From NCBI RefSeq assembly GCF_018343695.1, contig NZ_JAGYPJ010000001.1:3284511-3348510 (forward strand): DNA of 64,000 nucleotides. Direction: 5' to 3'. The DNA is from Lederbergia citrisecunda (GTDB lineage: Bacteria; Bacillota; Bacilli; Bacillales; Bacillaceae_C). Positions 35,807 through 44,527 of this stretch are shown in pieces. Every line of letters starts with the position of its first letter. Position 1 is the first letter of the stretch. The position numbers were made by a program, and so were the translations under genes. The notes below the pieces were generated by a model. The model was not told the DNA's origin, did no database searches, and saw only the letters and a list, made by a program, of their open reading frames with translations.

Positions 35807-35807
35807 G

Positions 35808-35845
35808 AAAAAACCTCATTTACTTATGATACGATTCGCCGTGAC
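35808..35845 (+). repeat. Dispersed intergenic repeat, copy B
   Basis: CCTCATTTACTTATGATACG then ATTCGCCGTGAC. The core dyad has two compensating changes (A-T for G-C pairs become non-perfect), and a worn right arm (AATGAG) follows at 35847. Sits directly after the SDR terminator. Nothing else is seen between here and 36060 apart from AT-rich promoter DNA with AGATTA/TAATCT near 36013. Confidence 0.7.
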
Positions 35846-36060
35846 TAATGAGAATGATATTTTCTGTTCTTCCATTCTAAAACCCCAAAACTCACTATTT
35901 GAAGTATTTTTCATTAAAACCATCTATATTTATTCAACAATTTACATTTTTCGACAAATTTAAACCAAATAGGACTTTCTTATTATTTAATACTATTTTT
36001 TCTGTGTTAATATTTTTATTAGATTAGGTCTTTAATCTTATATAATTAGGGGGAGATATT

Positions 36061-36789
36061 TTGACCAAGGAAACAGACAAAACAAGAATTAGTTGGTTTA
36101 AGGGCGTTCTGTCTAATCAAAACCAACTGGATAAAAATAGTCCAGTACAGGAAGGAGCAGTAACGGAGATAGCGGCAGAAGAGTCTGACCAGCCTGTTAT
36201 AAATAGCAATATCCAGTTATTCTCAAAAGATAACCAGGATAAAATAGCATCGGATGTTATTGCTTCTATCGAAAACATGCTTAAGGATCGTCAATTATTG
36301 TCATATAAGAATATTGGGCTTGAAGATCAATTATATTCAGCAAATGAAACAATTAATCGTTTTAAGCATGATCTAATTAAGAAAGACCAACTTTTACAAG
36401 AAAAAAATAAAGAAATCCGTGACTTAGAAAACAGCCTGACGAGCAAACAAATGTTGTACGATCAGCTCCTTGAAGATTATAAGGAATATCAAGCGAAATC
36501 TAACATGGAATATGAAGAGATCTCAAATCAACTTGAAAAAGAAACTGCTAAATACAATAAGCTTTATGAAGAATCTACTAATGTTCAATATCAAAATATG
36601 TTAACAATCCAAAAACTTGAAGATAAAATTAGAAACCTAGAAATAGAAAATAATAAATATGTTGAACAATATCAAAAAATTGTAAATGATAAGAAAGAAT
36701 TAATGCAAACCATCAATGATTTTACTGAGAGAATGTCCTTTACTTTTTCAACAAAGACAAATGCTTCGAATCCAATAGAATCAGAATAA
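36061..36789 (+). CDS. Cytoplasmic coiled-coil protein, partner of the NodB protein
   Basis: 242 residues, start TTG with GGGGGAGA six bases upstream. No membrane helix or signal. Residues about 75-225 are almost continuous heptads (LEDQLYSANETINRFKHDLIK, then LEKETAKYNKLYEESTNVQY, IQKLEDKIRNLEIENNKY), predicted as a long coiled coil; a short disordered head and tail flank it. No known domain. It precedes by 43 bases a membrane-anchored deacetylase whose N-terminal domain faces the cytoplasm, and the two are probably co-transcribed, so an interaction is plausible. I do not recognise a family. Confidence 0.75.
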   Translation: MTKETDKTRISWFKGVLSNQNQLDKNSPVQEGAVTEIAAEESDQPVINSNIQLFSKDNQDKIASDVIASIENMLKDRQLLSYKNIGLEDQLYSANETINRFKHDLIKKDQLLQEKNKEIRDLENSLTSKQMLYDQLLEDYKEYQAKSNMEYEEISNQLEKETAKYNKLYEESTNVQYQNMLTIQKLEDKIRNLEIENNKYVEQYQKIVNDKKELMQTINDFTERMSFTFSTKTNASNPIESE

Positions 36790-36831
36790 ACCCACTGGTG
36801 GTTTGTTTAATGTCTAGGGAGGGAGGGCACA

Positions 36832-38073
36832 ATGTCAGTATACCAAGGAAAAGTCATTGAACTATTAGCTATTGAAAAGGAAAATGAAAAAGTATTTTTA
36901 CGCATAAAATTATCCTTTGAAACAGAAGTTGAACTGTTTTGGGAAATTGACAGAGATACTGCTGAAAATTTAATAACAATTTCTAACCTTACTGGGAATC
37001 ATAAATACAGATTATCTTTACATACAACATTGGACCCCCATAAAGGGCAATTTATAAGTAGCATTACAAAAACATACCGTGATAAAAGTGAACGGATTGG
37101 TTTTGTCTGTTCTGTGGGTTACAAAAACAATTTGGATTCTATTAAAAATACCCAAAGTATGAACGACTTAATAAAACTACCATTTCTATCTATAGAACAA
37201 TCTGCAATTGATGGAGAAAAAATTGAACAAAAAAATGAAGTAGTGATTCCAAAAGCATATACGTTTCCGTTTAAATGGGTATATGCTACTTTGATTGGTG
37301 CTATATTGGTCCTGCTTTTTGGATTTTTTAATAACATTTATTTACATAAGAATACAATGAATGATACAACAATAGCCAAAGCTCAGGTTAAAACTGCAGA
37401 AGTCCAATTAGATACTATAGAATCCGTTGTGGCACCTGTTTCCGAATTACCTGAATTAGTAAAAGACGATACTGTTCAGCTTGGTCTTCCCTATTTAGAA
37501 ATCGAAGACTCCGTAGCTTTCAGCCTTCCGGCAGGCAACGTAGCCCTTACATTCGATGATGGACCATCTAAATACACGGAAGAGATTGTTGATATTTTAA
37601 AGCACTATAAGGTTGGTGGTACTTTTTTCTTTATAGGAATGAATGTAAAAAAACATCCTGACGCTGTTCGATATGTTCAATCCAATGGATACTCGATTGG
37701 CAGCCATTCTATGAATCATCCAAAAATGTCAGAACTACCCTATGAAAAACAAGTAGATGAACTTATACAGTCTACTAAAGCAATCGAGGAGATTACGAAT
37801 GAAAGAGTAATCCTTTTTAGACCACCTTATGGAGCATTTAATAAACAGACAAAAGAGGTCCTATATGATTACCAGGAGAAAATGATACTTTGGAATATAG
37901 ATCCAAAAGATTGGATGACTCGTGATGCAGAAAAAATATTTAATTATATTAATAAAAGTGATGGTTCCGGTGCAATAATAATTTTACACGAGTCTCAAGC
38001 TGTCATTGATGCCTTACCGAGAATAATTGAGTATTTACAAGAAGAAAATCTAAATATTGTTAGTATACAGTAA
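36832..38073 (+). CDS. Membrane-anchored polysaccharide deacetylase with a novel cytoplasmic domain
   Basis: 413 residues. A N-terminal domain of about 110 residues rich in beta-strand (VYQGKVIELLAIEKENEKVFLRIK) lies before a single membrane helix (about 146-168), then a linker, then the NodB domain outside. NodB motifs are all present: TFDDGPS (240-246, Asp242/243), SHSMNHP (His292, His296), RPPYG (330-334), and ILHES (His386). It should remove acetyl groups from cell-wall N-acetylglucosamine or N-acetylmuramic acid. GGGAGGG is placed before the start. Combination of such a cytoplasmic domain with NodB is unusual and its function is not known. Confidence 0.85.
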   Translation: MSVYQGKVIELLAIEKENEKVFLRIKLSFETEVELFWEIDRDTAENLITISNLTGNHKYRLSLHTTLDPHKGQFISSITKTYRDKSERIGFVCSVGYKNNLDSIKNTQSMNDLIKLPFLSIEQSAIDGEKIEQKNEVVIPKAYTFPFKWVYATLIGAILVLLFGFFNNIYLHKNTMNDTTIAKAQVKTAEVQLDTIESVVAPVSELPELVKDDTVQLGLPYLEIEDSVAFSLPAGNVALTFDDGPSKYTEEIVDILKHYKVGGTFFFIGMNVKKHPDAVRYVQSNGYSIGSHSMNHPKMSELPYEKQVDELIQSTKAIEEITNERVILFRPPYGAFNKQTKEVLYDYQEKMILWNIDPKDWMTRDAEKIFNYINKSDGSGAIIILHESQAVIDALPRIIEYLQEENLNIVSIQ

Positions 38074-38160
38074 AATATAGAGTGCATAAAAAACTCTTTT
38101 ATTGATGTCAATACTTTAATTAATAAACATCAAATACATTTATACTAATTATTATCGTAG

Positions 38161-38214
38161 AAAATAGATCCTATTAGTCAATGAATTACATTGCTCTAAA
38201 GGGATCTATTTTTT
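38161..38214 (+). terminator. Terminator after the deacetylase gene
   Basis: AAAATAGATCC pairs with GGGATCTATTTTTT across a long loop of about 29 bases. Confidence 0.65.
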
Positions 38215-38234
38215 AGGTTCCTATATTCACATAT

Positions 38235-38265
38235 AAAACCTCATTTACTTATGATACGGTTCACC
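38235..38265 (+). repeat. Dispersed intergenic repeat, copy C
   Basis: CCTCATTTACTTATGATACG then GTTCACC, after which the core breaks off (CCTGAA). No right arm. Lies between the convergent deacetylase and kinase genes. Confidence 0.7.
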
Positions 38266-38318
38266 CTGAAAAATCATAACAAGATTTTATTTTGAAGGGC
38301 ACTGCAGGATTCGTACTC

Positions 38319-39563
38319 CTATTTCTTAATATAACTATTACCTTTTGACCATATTGTATTATTCTTTGATGGAAAGCGAATCGTAACCGTAGTTCCTTTA
38401 CCTTTCGAACTTTGGACATCAATGGTGCCTTTATATTTTTCTGCAATGTTATAGCAAATCATCATACCTAATCCCGTCCCTTTACTTTTTAAAGAGTAAA
38501 AAGGAGTACCTAAAGACCCAACTTCTGCTTCCGACATTCCATGTCCATAGTCGATTACTTTAATCTCAACAAAATCGTTCTTCATATCAGCTGTTATCTT
38601 AACCGAATCACCAATTTCGGATGCCTCCATTGCGTTTTTAATAATATTTATTAATAATTGTTTAAATTCTATGGTGTTAGCGGCGATAAAACATTCTTCT
38701 GTCACATTTAAATCAATATTATTATCATGCAAAAGTCCATATGAATGAAGTAAATCAGTTACACTCTGAAGAACATTCTTTACATTCACTGTTTCCATTT
38801 CTTGATCTTTATTTGGTTTTGCAACAGACAACAATTGAGAAATCACGTACTCAGCTGAATTCAATTCACCAATCATCAAAGAATAATGTCTCTTTATGTC
38901 ATCACTAACGGAAGTATCTTTTTCGTATAGCTCTAAAAATCCTTTTACAACTGTCAAAGGATTTCGTATTTCATGAGCAACAGCTGCTGCTAGTTGGCCA
39001 CTTATCTTCAAACGCTCTGTCTGTTTTATTTGTTCATAATATAGTAGCTGTTTTTTTAAACGTCCATACGATAAATAAAATACAAAATAGATAATCACTT
39101 GACTCCCTATAAAGTTTATAACATTTCCTATTAAATCCTGTTTAATAAAGTAATATCCTTGACTAACTAGCACAATATAACTAAATGTAAACATTATGGA
39201 TACACTATTTAATACTAAAGAAAAATAAAAAAGCTTGGCATCAAAAAACAAGATAGAGATTATTGGAATAAAACATAGAAAGATAAAGGTGGACCCAGTA
39301 TCTGGATATAAAAAGAAAAGCGTATAAAAATAAACGGACGCTACTATCATTATGATCATTCTAAAAACACGGGTTACATATCTAGGGTAAAGCAATAGAC
39401 AGACAGATAGAATGACAATAAGTACAACATGCAAGATAAAACCGGCCCCATGCTCACCCATACGAGGATTACCAATAAATAACCCCATTATCATAATGGC
39501 TATTAGAACTAACATTGTAATATAATATACTTTTTTATTTATATTAGTATAAAATTCCTTCAT
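38319..39563 (-). CDS. Membrane sensor histidine kinase, KinB-like
   Basis: 414 residues. Six membrane helices with almost no extracytoplasmic loops (residues 13-165), then HisKA and HATPase domains: AAAVAHEIRNPLTVVKG with phospho-accepting His197, N-box LLINIIKNAMEAS, G1 VIDYGHGMSEAE and G2 GTGLGMMICYNIAE. No PAS or HAMP domain. Length and architecture are those of the sporulation kinase KinB (about 430 residues); no response regulator is adjacent, fitting an orphan kinase feeding Spo0F. It could instead be a different LytS/YcbA-type sensor. Convergent with the deacetylase gene. Confidence 0.83.
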   Translation of the reverse strand: MKEFYTNINKKVYYITMLVLIAIMIMGLFIGNPRMGEHGAGFILHVVLIVILSVCLLLYPRYVTRVFRMIIMIVASVYFYTLFFLYPDTGSTFIFLCFIPIISILFFDAKLFYFSLVLNSVSIMFTFSYIVLVSQGYYFIKQDLIGNVINFIGSQVIIYFVFYLSYGRLKKQLLYYEQIKQTERLKISGQLAAAVAHEIRNPLTVVKGFLELYEKDTSVSDDIKRHYSLMIGELNSAEYVISQLLSVAKPNKDQEMETVNVKNVLQSVTDLLHSYGLLHDNNIDLNVTEECFIAANTIEFKQLLINIIKNAMEASEIGDSVKITADMKNDFVEIKVIDYGHGMSEAEVGSLGTPFYSLKSKGTGLGMMICYNIAEKYKGTIDVQSSKGKGTTVTIRFPSKNNTIWSKGNSYIKK

Positions 39564-39695
39564 ACATACCCCTTGTTTTTTGCTTTATTAGTATTTTCCC
39601 ATGTATATATTACCATACATTTACATCTTAATATGAAAATTAGGAAAACTTGGAAGGACAAACATTATCTTTAGTCGCAAGGTATGACTATCACT

Positions 39696-39724
39696 AAAAA
39701 AGCGCAACTTTATTAAAGTTGCGC
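39696..39724 (-). terminator. Terminator of codBA
   Basis: GCGCAACTTT (39702-39711), loop ATT, AAAGTTGCGC (39715-39724); on the minus strand followed by TTTTTT. Ten bases after codA. Confidence 0.88.
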
Positions 39725-39734
39725 ATAATTCTCA

Positions 39735-41003
39735 CTATCTATTAAAATTAACTTTCTCTTCAATTTTGTTTAATGTGATTGTTGCTTCACTTGGCTTTGT
39801 TTTAGCAATCAGCTTTCCATTTCTAAAGGAATACGTAGCGACCGCTTGCTTGCGAATAGCTTCATATTCATTTTCTGCAGACAAGACAATGAAATTAGCT
39901 GGTTTACCTTCCTCAATTCCGTAATTCTCTTCAATTTGTAGTGTTTTGGCACTATTTTTCGTAATTAAATCAATGGAATTGACGATTTGCTCGTAGCCCA
40001 TTAATTGCGAAGCATGAATACCCATATGCAATACTTGAAGCATATTTCCTGTTCCTAGTGGATACCATGGGTCAAATATGTCATCGTGGCCAAAGCAAAC
40101 GTTTAGCCCCGCTTCCTGTAATTCTTTTACCCTTGTTAGTCCTCTTCGTTTTGGATATGTATCAAATCTTCCTTGTAGATGAATATTCACAAGTGGATTG
40201 GATACAAAGTTAATGGAAGAAAGCTTTAATAGGCGGAATAATTTATACGTATAGGCATCATTGTAAGAGCCCATTGCCGTTGTATGGCTCGCTGTTGTAC
40301 GAGTACCTATTCTACGTTCGTATGCCTCTTTTGCGACAACTTCCACAAAACGCGATTGTTCATCATCGATTTCATCGCAATGAATGTCAACTAACCGATC
40401 ATATTTTTCAGCAAGGTCAAAGGCAATTTTTAATGAATCCACTCCATACTCTCTCGTAAATTCAAAGTGAGGAATACCACCTACTACGTCCGCGCCCATC
40501 TTCAATGATTCCTCAAGCAATTCGACCCCATTAGGATAAGAAAGGATGCCTTCTTGTGGAAAAGCCACAAGCTGAATATCTACAAAAGGAGCCATTTCTT
40601 CCTTTACTTCCAGCATGGCTTTTAATGCTGTTAACTCTGGATCTGTTACATCAACATGTGTACGAACGTGCTGAATCCCTTGAGCAATTTGCCATTTTAA
40701 CGCATGCTTAGACCTTGTTTTCACATCTTCTATCGTTAATGTTTCTTTTCGTTGCGCCCATCTTTGAATCCCTTCAAACAAGGTGCCACTGATATTCCAC
40801 TCTGGCTCACCAGCTGTTAAAGTAGTATCTAAATGGATATGCGGCTCAATAAACGGAGGAAGGACTAGAGAACCATTAACATCAATGATTTCTTTTCCTT
40901 CAACATCTCCAAGTGTTTGCGTCACTTTATTGAACTTGCCGTCTTCTATTAATAAGTGCCAAAGTCCATCTTTCCCTCTAAGCTTTGCATTTTTAATGAT
41001 CAC
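39735..41003 (-). CDS. codA: Cytosine deaminase
   Basis: 422 residues, amidohydrolase superfamily, E. coli CodA type (about 425). [12 protein letters not shown] gives metal His55 and His57; [23 protein letters not shown] (metal His and catalytic Glu) and [11 protein letters not shown] (metal Asp) are cytosine deaminase blocks. Converts cytosine to uracil and ammonia. Its start overlaps the end of codB by 11 bases, and both are under the PyrR attenuator upstream, so salvage falls when pyrimidine nucleotides are plentiful. It could also act on isoguanine or creatinine like its relatives, but the codB partner points to cytosine. Confidence 0.9.
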   Translation of the reverse strand: MIIKNAKLRGKDGLWHLLIEDGKFNKVTQTLGDVEGKEIIDVNGSLVLPPFIEPHIHLDTTLTAGEPEWNISGTLFEGIQRWAQRKETLTIEDVKTRSKHALKWQIAQGIQHVRTHVDVTDPELTALKAMLEVKEEMAPFVDIQLVAFPQEGILSYPNGVELLEESLKMGADVVGGIPHFEFTREYGVDSLKIAFDLAEKYDRLVDIHCDEIDDEQSRFVEVVAKEAYERRIGTRTTASHTTAMGSYNDAYTYKLFRLLKLSSINFVSNPLVNIHLQGRFDTYPKRRGLTRVKELQEAGLNVCFGHDDIFDPWYPLGTGNMLQVLHMGIHASQLMGYEQIVNSIDLITKNSAKTLQIEENYGIEEGKPANFIVLSAENEYEAIRKQAVATYSFRNGKLIAKTKPSEATITLNKIEEKVNFNR

Positions 41004-42267
41004 TGATTACCCCGCCCTTATCATTTATTTTACTCATAGATGTTTGTTGCTGAGGAAGACATTTCATTACAACGACATAAATAATGGCAGACCCTAATAG
41101 TGCATTGATTGGAGGGATGCCCGGTGCAAATTTTGCAATTGCAACTCCACTTACCCACGCGAAGATCGCAACCCAATTAACTGCTTTAAATGTCATTGTT
41201 TCAAATGGTTCGTATTTTCCACGTTTTAAAATAAAATAATCTGCTAATATAATTGCTCCAATCGATGGTAGCGCGGAGCCTAAAACGGTTAAAAACCCAA
41301 CAAAATTATTGTAAAGCCACATTGCTGCAATTGTACCAACAATCCCATTAAAGACGACAACTTTCTTTTTTGCTATTTTCGTGATATTTGCATATCCAAG
41401 TCCTGAAGCGTATAACGCACTATCATTCGTTGTCCAAATATTTAATCCGAGGACAATGATGGCTGGAATCATTAACCCTTGTAAAAACATCACGTCCGAA
41501 ATATCGGCTTTATTGTAAACCATCGCTCCGACTGCGCCAAATAAAAACATGAGCGAATTTCCAAGAAAGAAAGCAATGATATTTGCAGTTACAGCAGAAC
41601 GTGATGTCTTAGCAAAACGGGCAAAGTCGGGCGTAAGCGTACCAGCACTAATAAAAGAGCCGATACAAATGGTTAATGCCAATGCAACGCTAATTGCCTG
41701 TGTCGGTTCATAAGCGAACAATTCTTTAAATCCCCCAGCTGTTTCAGCGGCATCAAACATCGAATAACTGCCAAAAATCGCAATTGCCGGCACAGCAATG
41801 ATTCCTAAAATGGTTAAAGTCTTCATCCCGAATATGGCCGATGCCGTCATCAACAAACCAAAAATTGTGATTAATAGATAGACATTGGCACCAGTCGCTT
41901 TTGCAACTGGGACTGCAAACATCGCAAGTCCAACACCAAACCAACCTACTTGAGTTGAAGCTAGTAAAAATGAAGATAAATATGAACCTTTTTCTCCGAA
42001 AGCATAGCGAGTCAACAAATGAGTGGATAATCCCGTTTTTGCTGCAATATGAGCCAATGATCCTGTATAAAGCCCGAGTACTAGATTACCCGCTAACACA
42101 ATCCAGATAAAACTGGAAAATGACAATCCTGTTCCTAATGTTCCTCCAGACCACATGCTTGCTGAGAAAAAACATAGTGAGAGCATAACCGCAAGAATCT
42201 TCCAAAATCCATTACGATTCGCCTGAGGCACTGCCTGAAACGAGAATTCTTTATCTACCTTTGACAT
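40993..42267 (-). CDS. codB: Cytosine permease
   Basis: 424 residues, twelve membrane helices, NCS1 nucleobase transporter family, CodB type. Near the N-terminus [14 protein letters not shown] and [20 protein letters not shown] are conserved NCS1 segments; [17 protein letters not shown] and [10 protein letters not shown] later in the sequence complete the pattern. Imports cytosine with a sodium or proton. GGGGGAATTGGT provides the ribosome site. First gene of codBA, leader-controlled. Confidence 0.9.
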   Translation of the reverse strand: MSKVDKEFSFQAVPQANRNGFWKILAVMLSLCFFSASMWSGGTLGTGLSFSSFIWIVLAGNLVLGLYTGSLAHIAAKTGLSTHLLTRYAFGEKGSYLSSFLLASTQVGWFGVGLAMFAVPVAKATGANVYLLITIFGLLMTASAIFGMKTLTILGIIAVPAIAIFGSYSMFDAAETAGGFKELFAYEPTQAISVALALTICIGSFISAGTLTPDFARFAKTSRSAVTANIIAFFLGNSLMFLFGAVGAMVYNKADISDVMFLQGLMIPAIIVLGLNIWTTNDSALYASGLGYANITKIAKKKVVVFNGIVGTIAAMWLYNNFVGFLTVLGSALPSIGAIILADYFILKRGKYEPFETMTFKAVNWVAIFAWVSGVAIAKFAPGIPPINALLGSAIIYVVVMKCLPQQQTSMSKINDKGGVISDH

Positions 42268-42346
42268 ACCAATTCCCCCAATAAGTTAGTTGATTAGAAA
42301 ACTGGTACCGAAGAAAAACTTCGATTACGTTAGACGACTAGGAAAT

Positions 42347-42387
42347 GAAAAAAGCTTCTTGCCAATATCCCGACAAGAAGCTTCTTT
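42347..42387 (-). terminator. Attenuator terminator in the codBA leader
   Basis: On the minus strand AAGCTTCTTG pairs with CAAGAAGCTT, loop about 13 bases, then TTTTTTCATTT. It lies between the PyrR site and codB, so it is the terminator of the attenuator. Confidence 0.85.
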
Positions 42388-42449
42388 ACATAAAGAACAT
42401 GGGGTATCCTCCACACAGGCTACCCAAGCAATGATCATTATTCCGCTGT

Positions 42450-42482
42450 CCTTGTCAGCCTCTCTGGACTGAATTAAAGGTA
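42450..42482 (-). promoter_or_regulatory. PyrR RNA-binding site (anti-antiterminator) of the codBA leader
   Basis: The minus strand reads TTCAGTCCAGAGAGGCTGA, then CAAGGA, the classical PyrR-binding loop (AGUCCAGAGAGGCU) found in pyr attenuators of Bacillus. With UMP or UTP bound, PyrR would hold this hairpin and allow the downstream terminator to form. Such attenuators precede pyr genes and, in some species, cytosine or uracil salvage genes. Very strong match from memory to the consensus. Confidence 0.92.
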
Positions 42483-42502
42483 CCAGTATTTAATTAAGAT
42501 AT

Positions 42503-42531
42503 ATTATTGCATAAAAAGTTAGGCCTGTCAC
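42503..42531 (-). promoter_or_regulatory. Probable sigma-A promoter of codBA
   Basis: On the minus strand GTGACA (42526-42531), 17 bases, then AATAAT (42503-42508) with a TGC extension just before. It lies about 20 bases before the PyrR loop, as expected for a leader transcript. Confidence 0.6.
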
Positions 42532-42586
42532 CATAAAATTTGTCACATACGATAGAAAAATGATGCTTGATATTACCCCCAACCTG

Positions 42587-42622
42587 AAAAACCTCACTTA
42601 CATGTGGTACGGTTCACCGTAA
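42587..42622 (+). repeat. Dispersed intergenic repeat, copy D
   Basis: AAAAACCTCACTTACATGTG then GTACGGTTCACCGTAA. Left arm with CACTTA in place of CATTTA; the matching TAAGTG right arm is seen in copy F, not here. Confidence 0.72.
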
Positions 42623-42793
42623 TTTATTCCCTCTTAAAAATGTTCTAAAAGACTTATCCATACATATTTTGTTAGAGGAAACGTTCGTTGTTCGAAGGGG
42701 AAAAAGAATTATTAAACTACTAAAAAATTATTTATCTTCGGATAACGCCTAGCAAAATTGAATATATTTTTAAAAAAGGAGGGAGTAACCTAA

Positions 42794-44119
42794 ATGCAAT
42801 TGAAAAATGCTGTAAAAGTTTTTATGTTTTTTTTAATCATGTTTAACCTTATCGGCTTATCTGTTCAAGCAAATACAGGGGACCGGCAAACGCCGTACTC
42901 CGCGTTTAAAAAGCACAAAATAACCTATCAGTACTATTCGTTTTATCCAAAGAGAACGATGGAGTTGCAGCTGATGGAAATCTATAATGGAGACGAAGCC
43001 AATCGAATTATTCATAGAGAATACGAGAGTAATCCTCAGCCGAAAGATGATGAAGAGTGGATTTTAATGAAATTTCATATCAAATATGTTTCCGGACCTG
43101 AGGAATTACTTCAAATTGGCGACTTCATTTCTAGTTATACGGATCAAAATTTTTTCACACCAGATGGAAAGCAAATTAGAAACCTTGGGGCGGCTTCATT
43201 TTATGATGAATATGTTGGCTATGATGAATTTGCCGTAAAACTATACCCAGGGGGTGAATCAGACGTCATTTATCCCCTTCTCGTTAAAAAATCAGTTGGT
43301 GGATATCCATGGATACGAATTAAAACAAACTCAGATGATAATGCTGATTCATTTGCTTGGTTCAACACAAATCCACACTATGTGGAGCCTATTGATGCAA
43401 CAAGCGTGAAATTGAATAAAACAAACACTCGCTTAGGTGCTGGAACCTCCGAAAAACTCACTGCGATCATTCAGCCGGAAAATACTACTAATAAAAAATT
43501 AACTTGGGCAAGCAGCAATAGTACTGTTGCCAAGGTCAATACCGATGGAACCGTCATCGCTTTAAAAGCTGGCAGTACAAAAATTACAGCGAAAACTTCC
43601 AATGGGAAACTTGCAACTTGCAGTGTAACAGTTGTTCCTGTCATTAGCGTTGTTTCAAGTGCAGGAAAATCTGTTGGCAATAATGCGGTATTAAATAAAA
43701 ATGTTACCGTTAAAATAACCAATAATAAATTAAAGTCGAAGGCTGTAACAAAGAATGGGAGCAAAATTACTTGGCCATCCTCCAACACATTTACGAAAGA
43801 CGGAAAATACAAGATAACAGTGAAGGATGGATACGGAAAAACATACACATATAGTTTCACGATTGATAAAAAAGCACCATTAGTTCCTACGGTAAATAAA
43901 ATTACTAGTAAAACCACAACCGTTACCGGAACAGCCGAAAAGGGTGCGACCGTATATATTTACAAAGGGAGCAAATACCTTGCCAAAGGAACTGCCAACA
44001 ATAAAGGAACGTACCAAATAAAAATAAAAAAACAAACGAAGGGAACCACACTAAAAATCTTTGCTAAAGACGCTGCCGGCAACCAAAGCAAAACTAAAAC
44101 CGTTAAAGTAGTGCAATAA
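42794..44119 (+). CDS. Secreted protein with Ig-like (BIG2 and Big_6-type) repeats
   Basis: 441 residues. A signal peptide (VKVFMFFLIMFNLIGLSVQA) is followed by an unrecognised beta-rich domain of about 170 residues, a BIG2 domain (DATSVKLNKTNTRLGAGTSE, then SVTVVP), a short beta region and a C-terminal Ig module starting VNKITSKTTTVTGTAEKGA that resembles the repeats of the convergent protein at 44528. No LPXTG or transmembrane anchor is present, so it is probably released or held on the wall by charge. The stop is followed by a repeated hairpin. Function unknown; adhesion or wall interaction is the usual guess for BIG proteins. Confidence 0.8.
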   Translation: MQLKNAVKVFMFFLIMFNLIGLSVQANTGDRQTPYSAFKKHKITYQYYSFYPKRTMELQLMEIYNGDEANRIIHREYESNPQPKDDEEWILMKFHIKYVSGPEELLQIGDFISSYTDQNFFTPDGKQIRNLGAASFYDEYVGYDEFAVKLYPGGESDVIYPLLVKKSVGGYPWIRIKTNSDDNADSFAWFNTNPHYVEPIDATSVKLNKTNTRLGAGTSEKLTAIIQPENTTNKKLTWASSNSTVAKVNTDGTVIALKAGSTKITAKTSNGKLATCSVTVVPVISVVSSAGKSVGNNAVLNKNVTVKITNNKLKSKAVTKNGSKITWPSSNTFTKDGKYKITVKDGYGKTYTYSFTIDKKAPLVPTVNKITSKTTTVTGTAEKGATVYIYKGSKYLAKGTANNKGTYQIKIKKQTKGTTLKIFAKDAAGNQSKTKTVKVVQ

Positions 44120-44123
44120 TATG

Positions 44124-44178
44124 AACGGTGTCAGGCACCATGTGAATGATCACATGGTGCCCGACACCGTTTGTTTTT
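44124..44178 (+). terminator. Long hairpin of the GTGTCAGGCACC repeat type
   Basis: AACGGTGTCAGGCACCATGT pairs with its complement ending CACCGTT (one mismatch), four-base loop, then TGTTTTTG. The word GGTGTCAGGCACC is one I recall as dispersed in many Bacillaceae genomes, often serving as a terminator. It is both terminator and dispersed repeat. Confidence 0.85.
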
Positions 44179-44220
44179 GATATAGGTCATTTTCATCAAG
44201 AAATAAATTTATTAAAAAAA

Positions 44221-44492
44221 GGGGCTGTCCAGAGTCTTGGTAATTGATTTATGGAAACCCCTGTTAACCTTGACTGTTGATTTCCGCTGCAGGTGTTTCG
44301 CTTTCCACGGGCGGTACGGGGAGCTTCTCGGCGCCACAGCGCCTGCGGGATCTCCCCTGCCCCGTATTCCCGCAGGAGTCTCACACCTTCCGCTACCATC
44401 AACATTGTGCCAAAATCAATTATGTGCTTTTATTGGAGAAAAACGACCTGTTTTCCTCACTTGTTAATTTTAGGGACTTTTTAGACAGCCCC
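44221..44492. mobile_element. MITE-like GC-rich element with GGGGCTGTC ends
   Basis: Bounded by GGGGCTGTC (44221-44229) and GACAGCCCC (44484-44492), 272 bp, flanked by A-runs that could be target duplications. The interior is GC-rich (TTTCCGCTGCAGGTG, CCCGCAGGAGTCTCACACC) and folds as a hairpin, and no protein is encoded. From memory, near-identical interior words recur in many Bacillus and Lysinibacillus genomes. The ends resemble IS1182-family ends, so an IS1182 transposase may have moved it; that is inference. Open frames inside it are spurious. Confidence 0.7.
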
Positions 44493-44527
44493 AAAATTAT
44501 CGGCGGTAAATCCCATTAGGAATTATA

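Noticed and set aside
42290-42472. 60-codon frame over the codBA leader
   Set aside because: It is the complement of the PyrR loop and attenuator stem.
43471-43917. 148-codon minus-strand frame rich in Leu, Val and Phe
   Set aside because: It is the exact antisense of the Ig-repeat region of the 42794 gene, where Lys/Asn-rich coding gives hydrophobic antisense text; no start site.
44196-44519. Several overlapping open frames of 60-80 codons in the MITE-like element
   Set aside because: They arise from the GC-rich interior on both strands, have no ribosome sites and no similarity to any protein I know.
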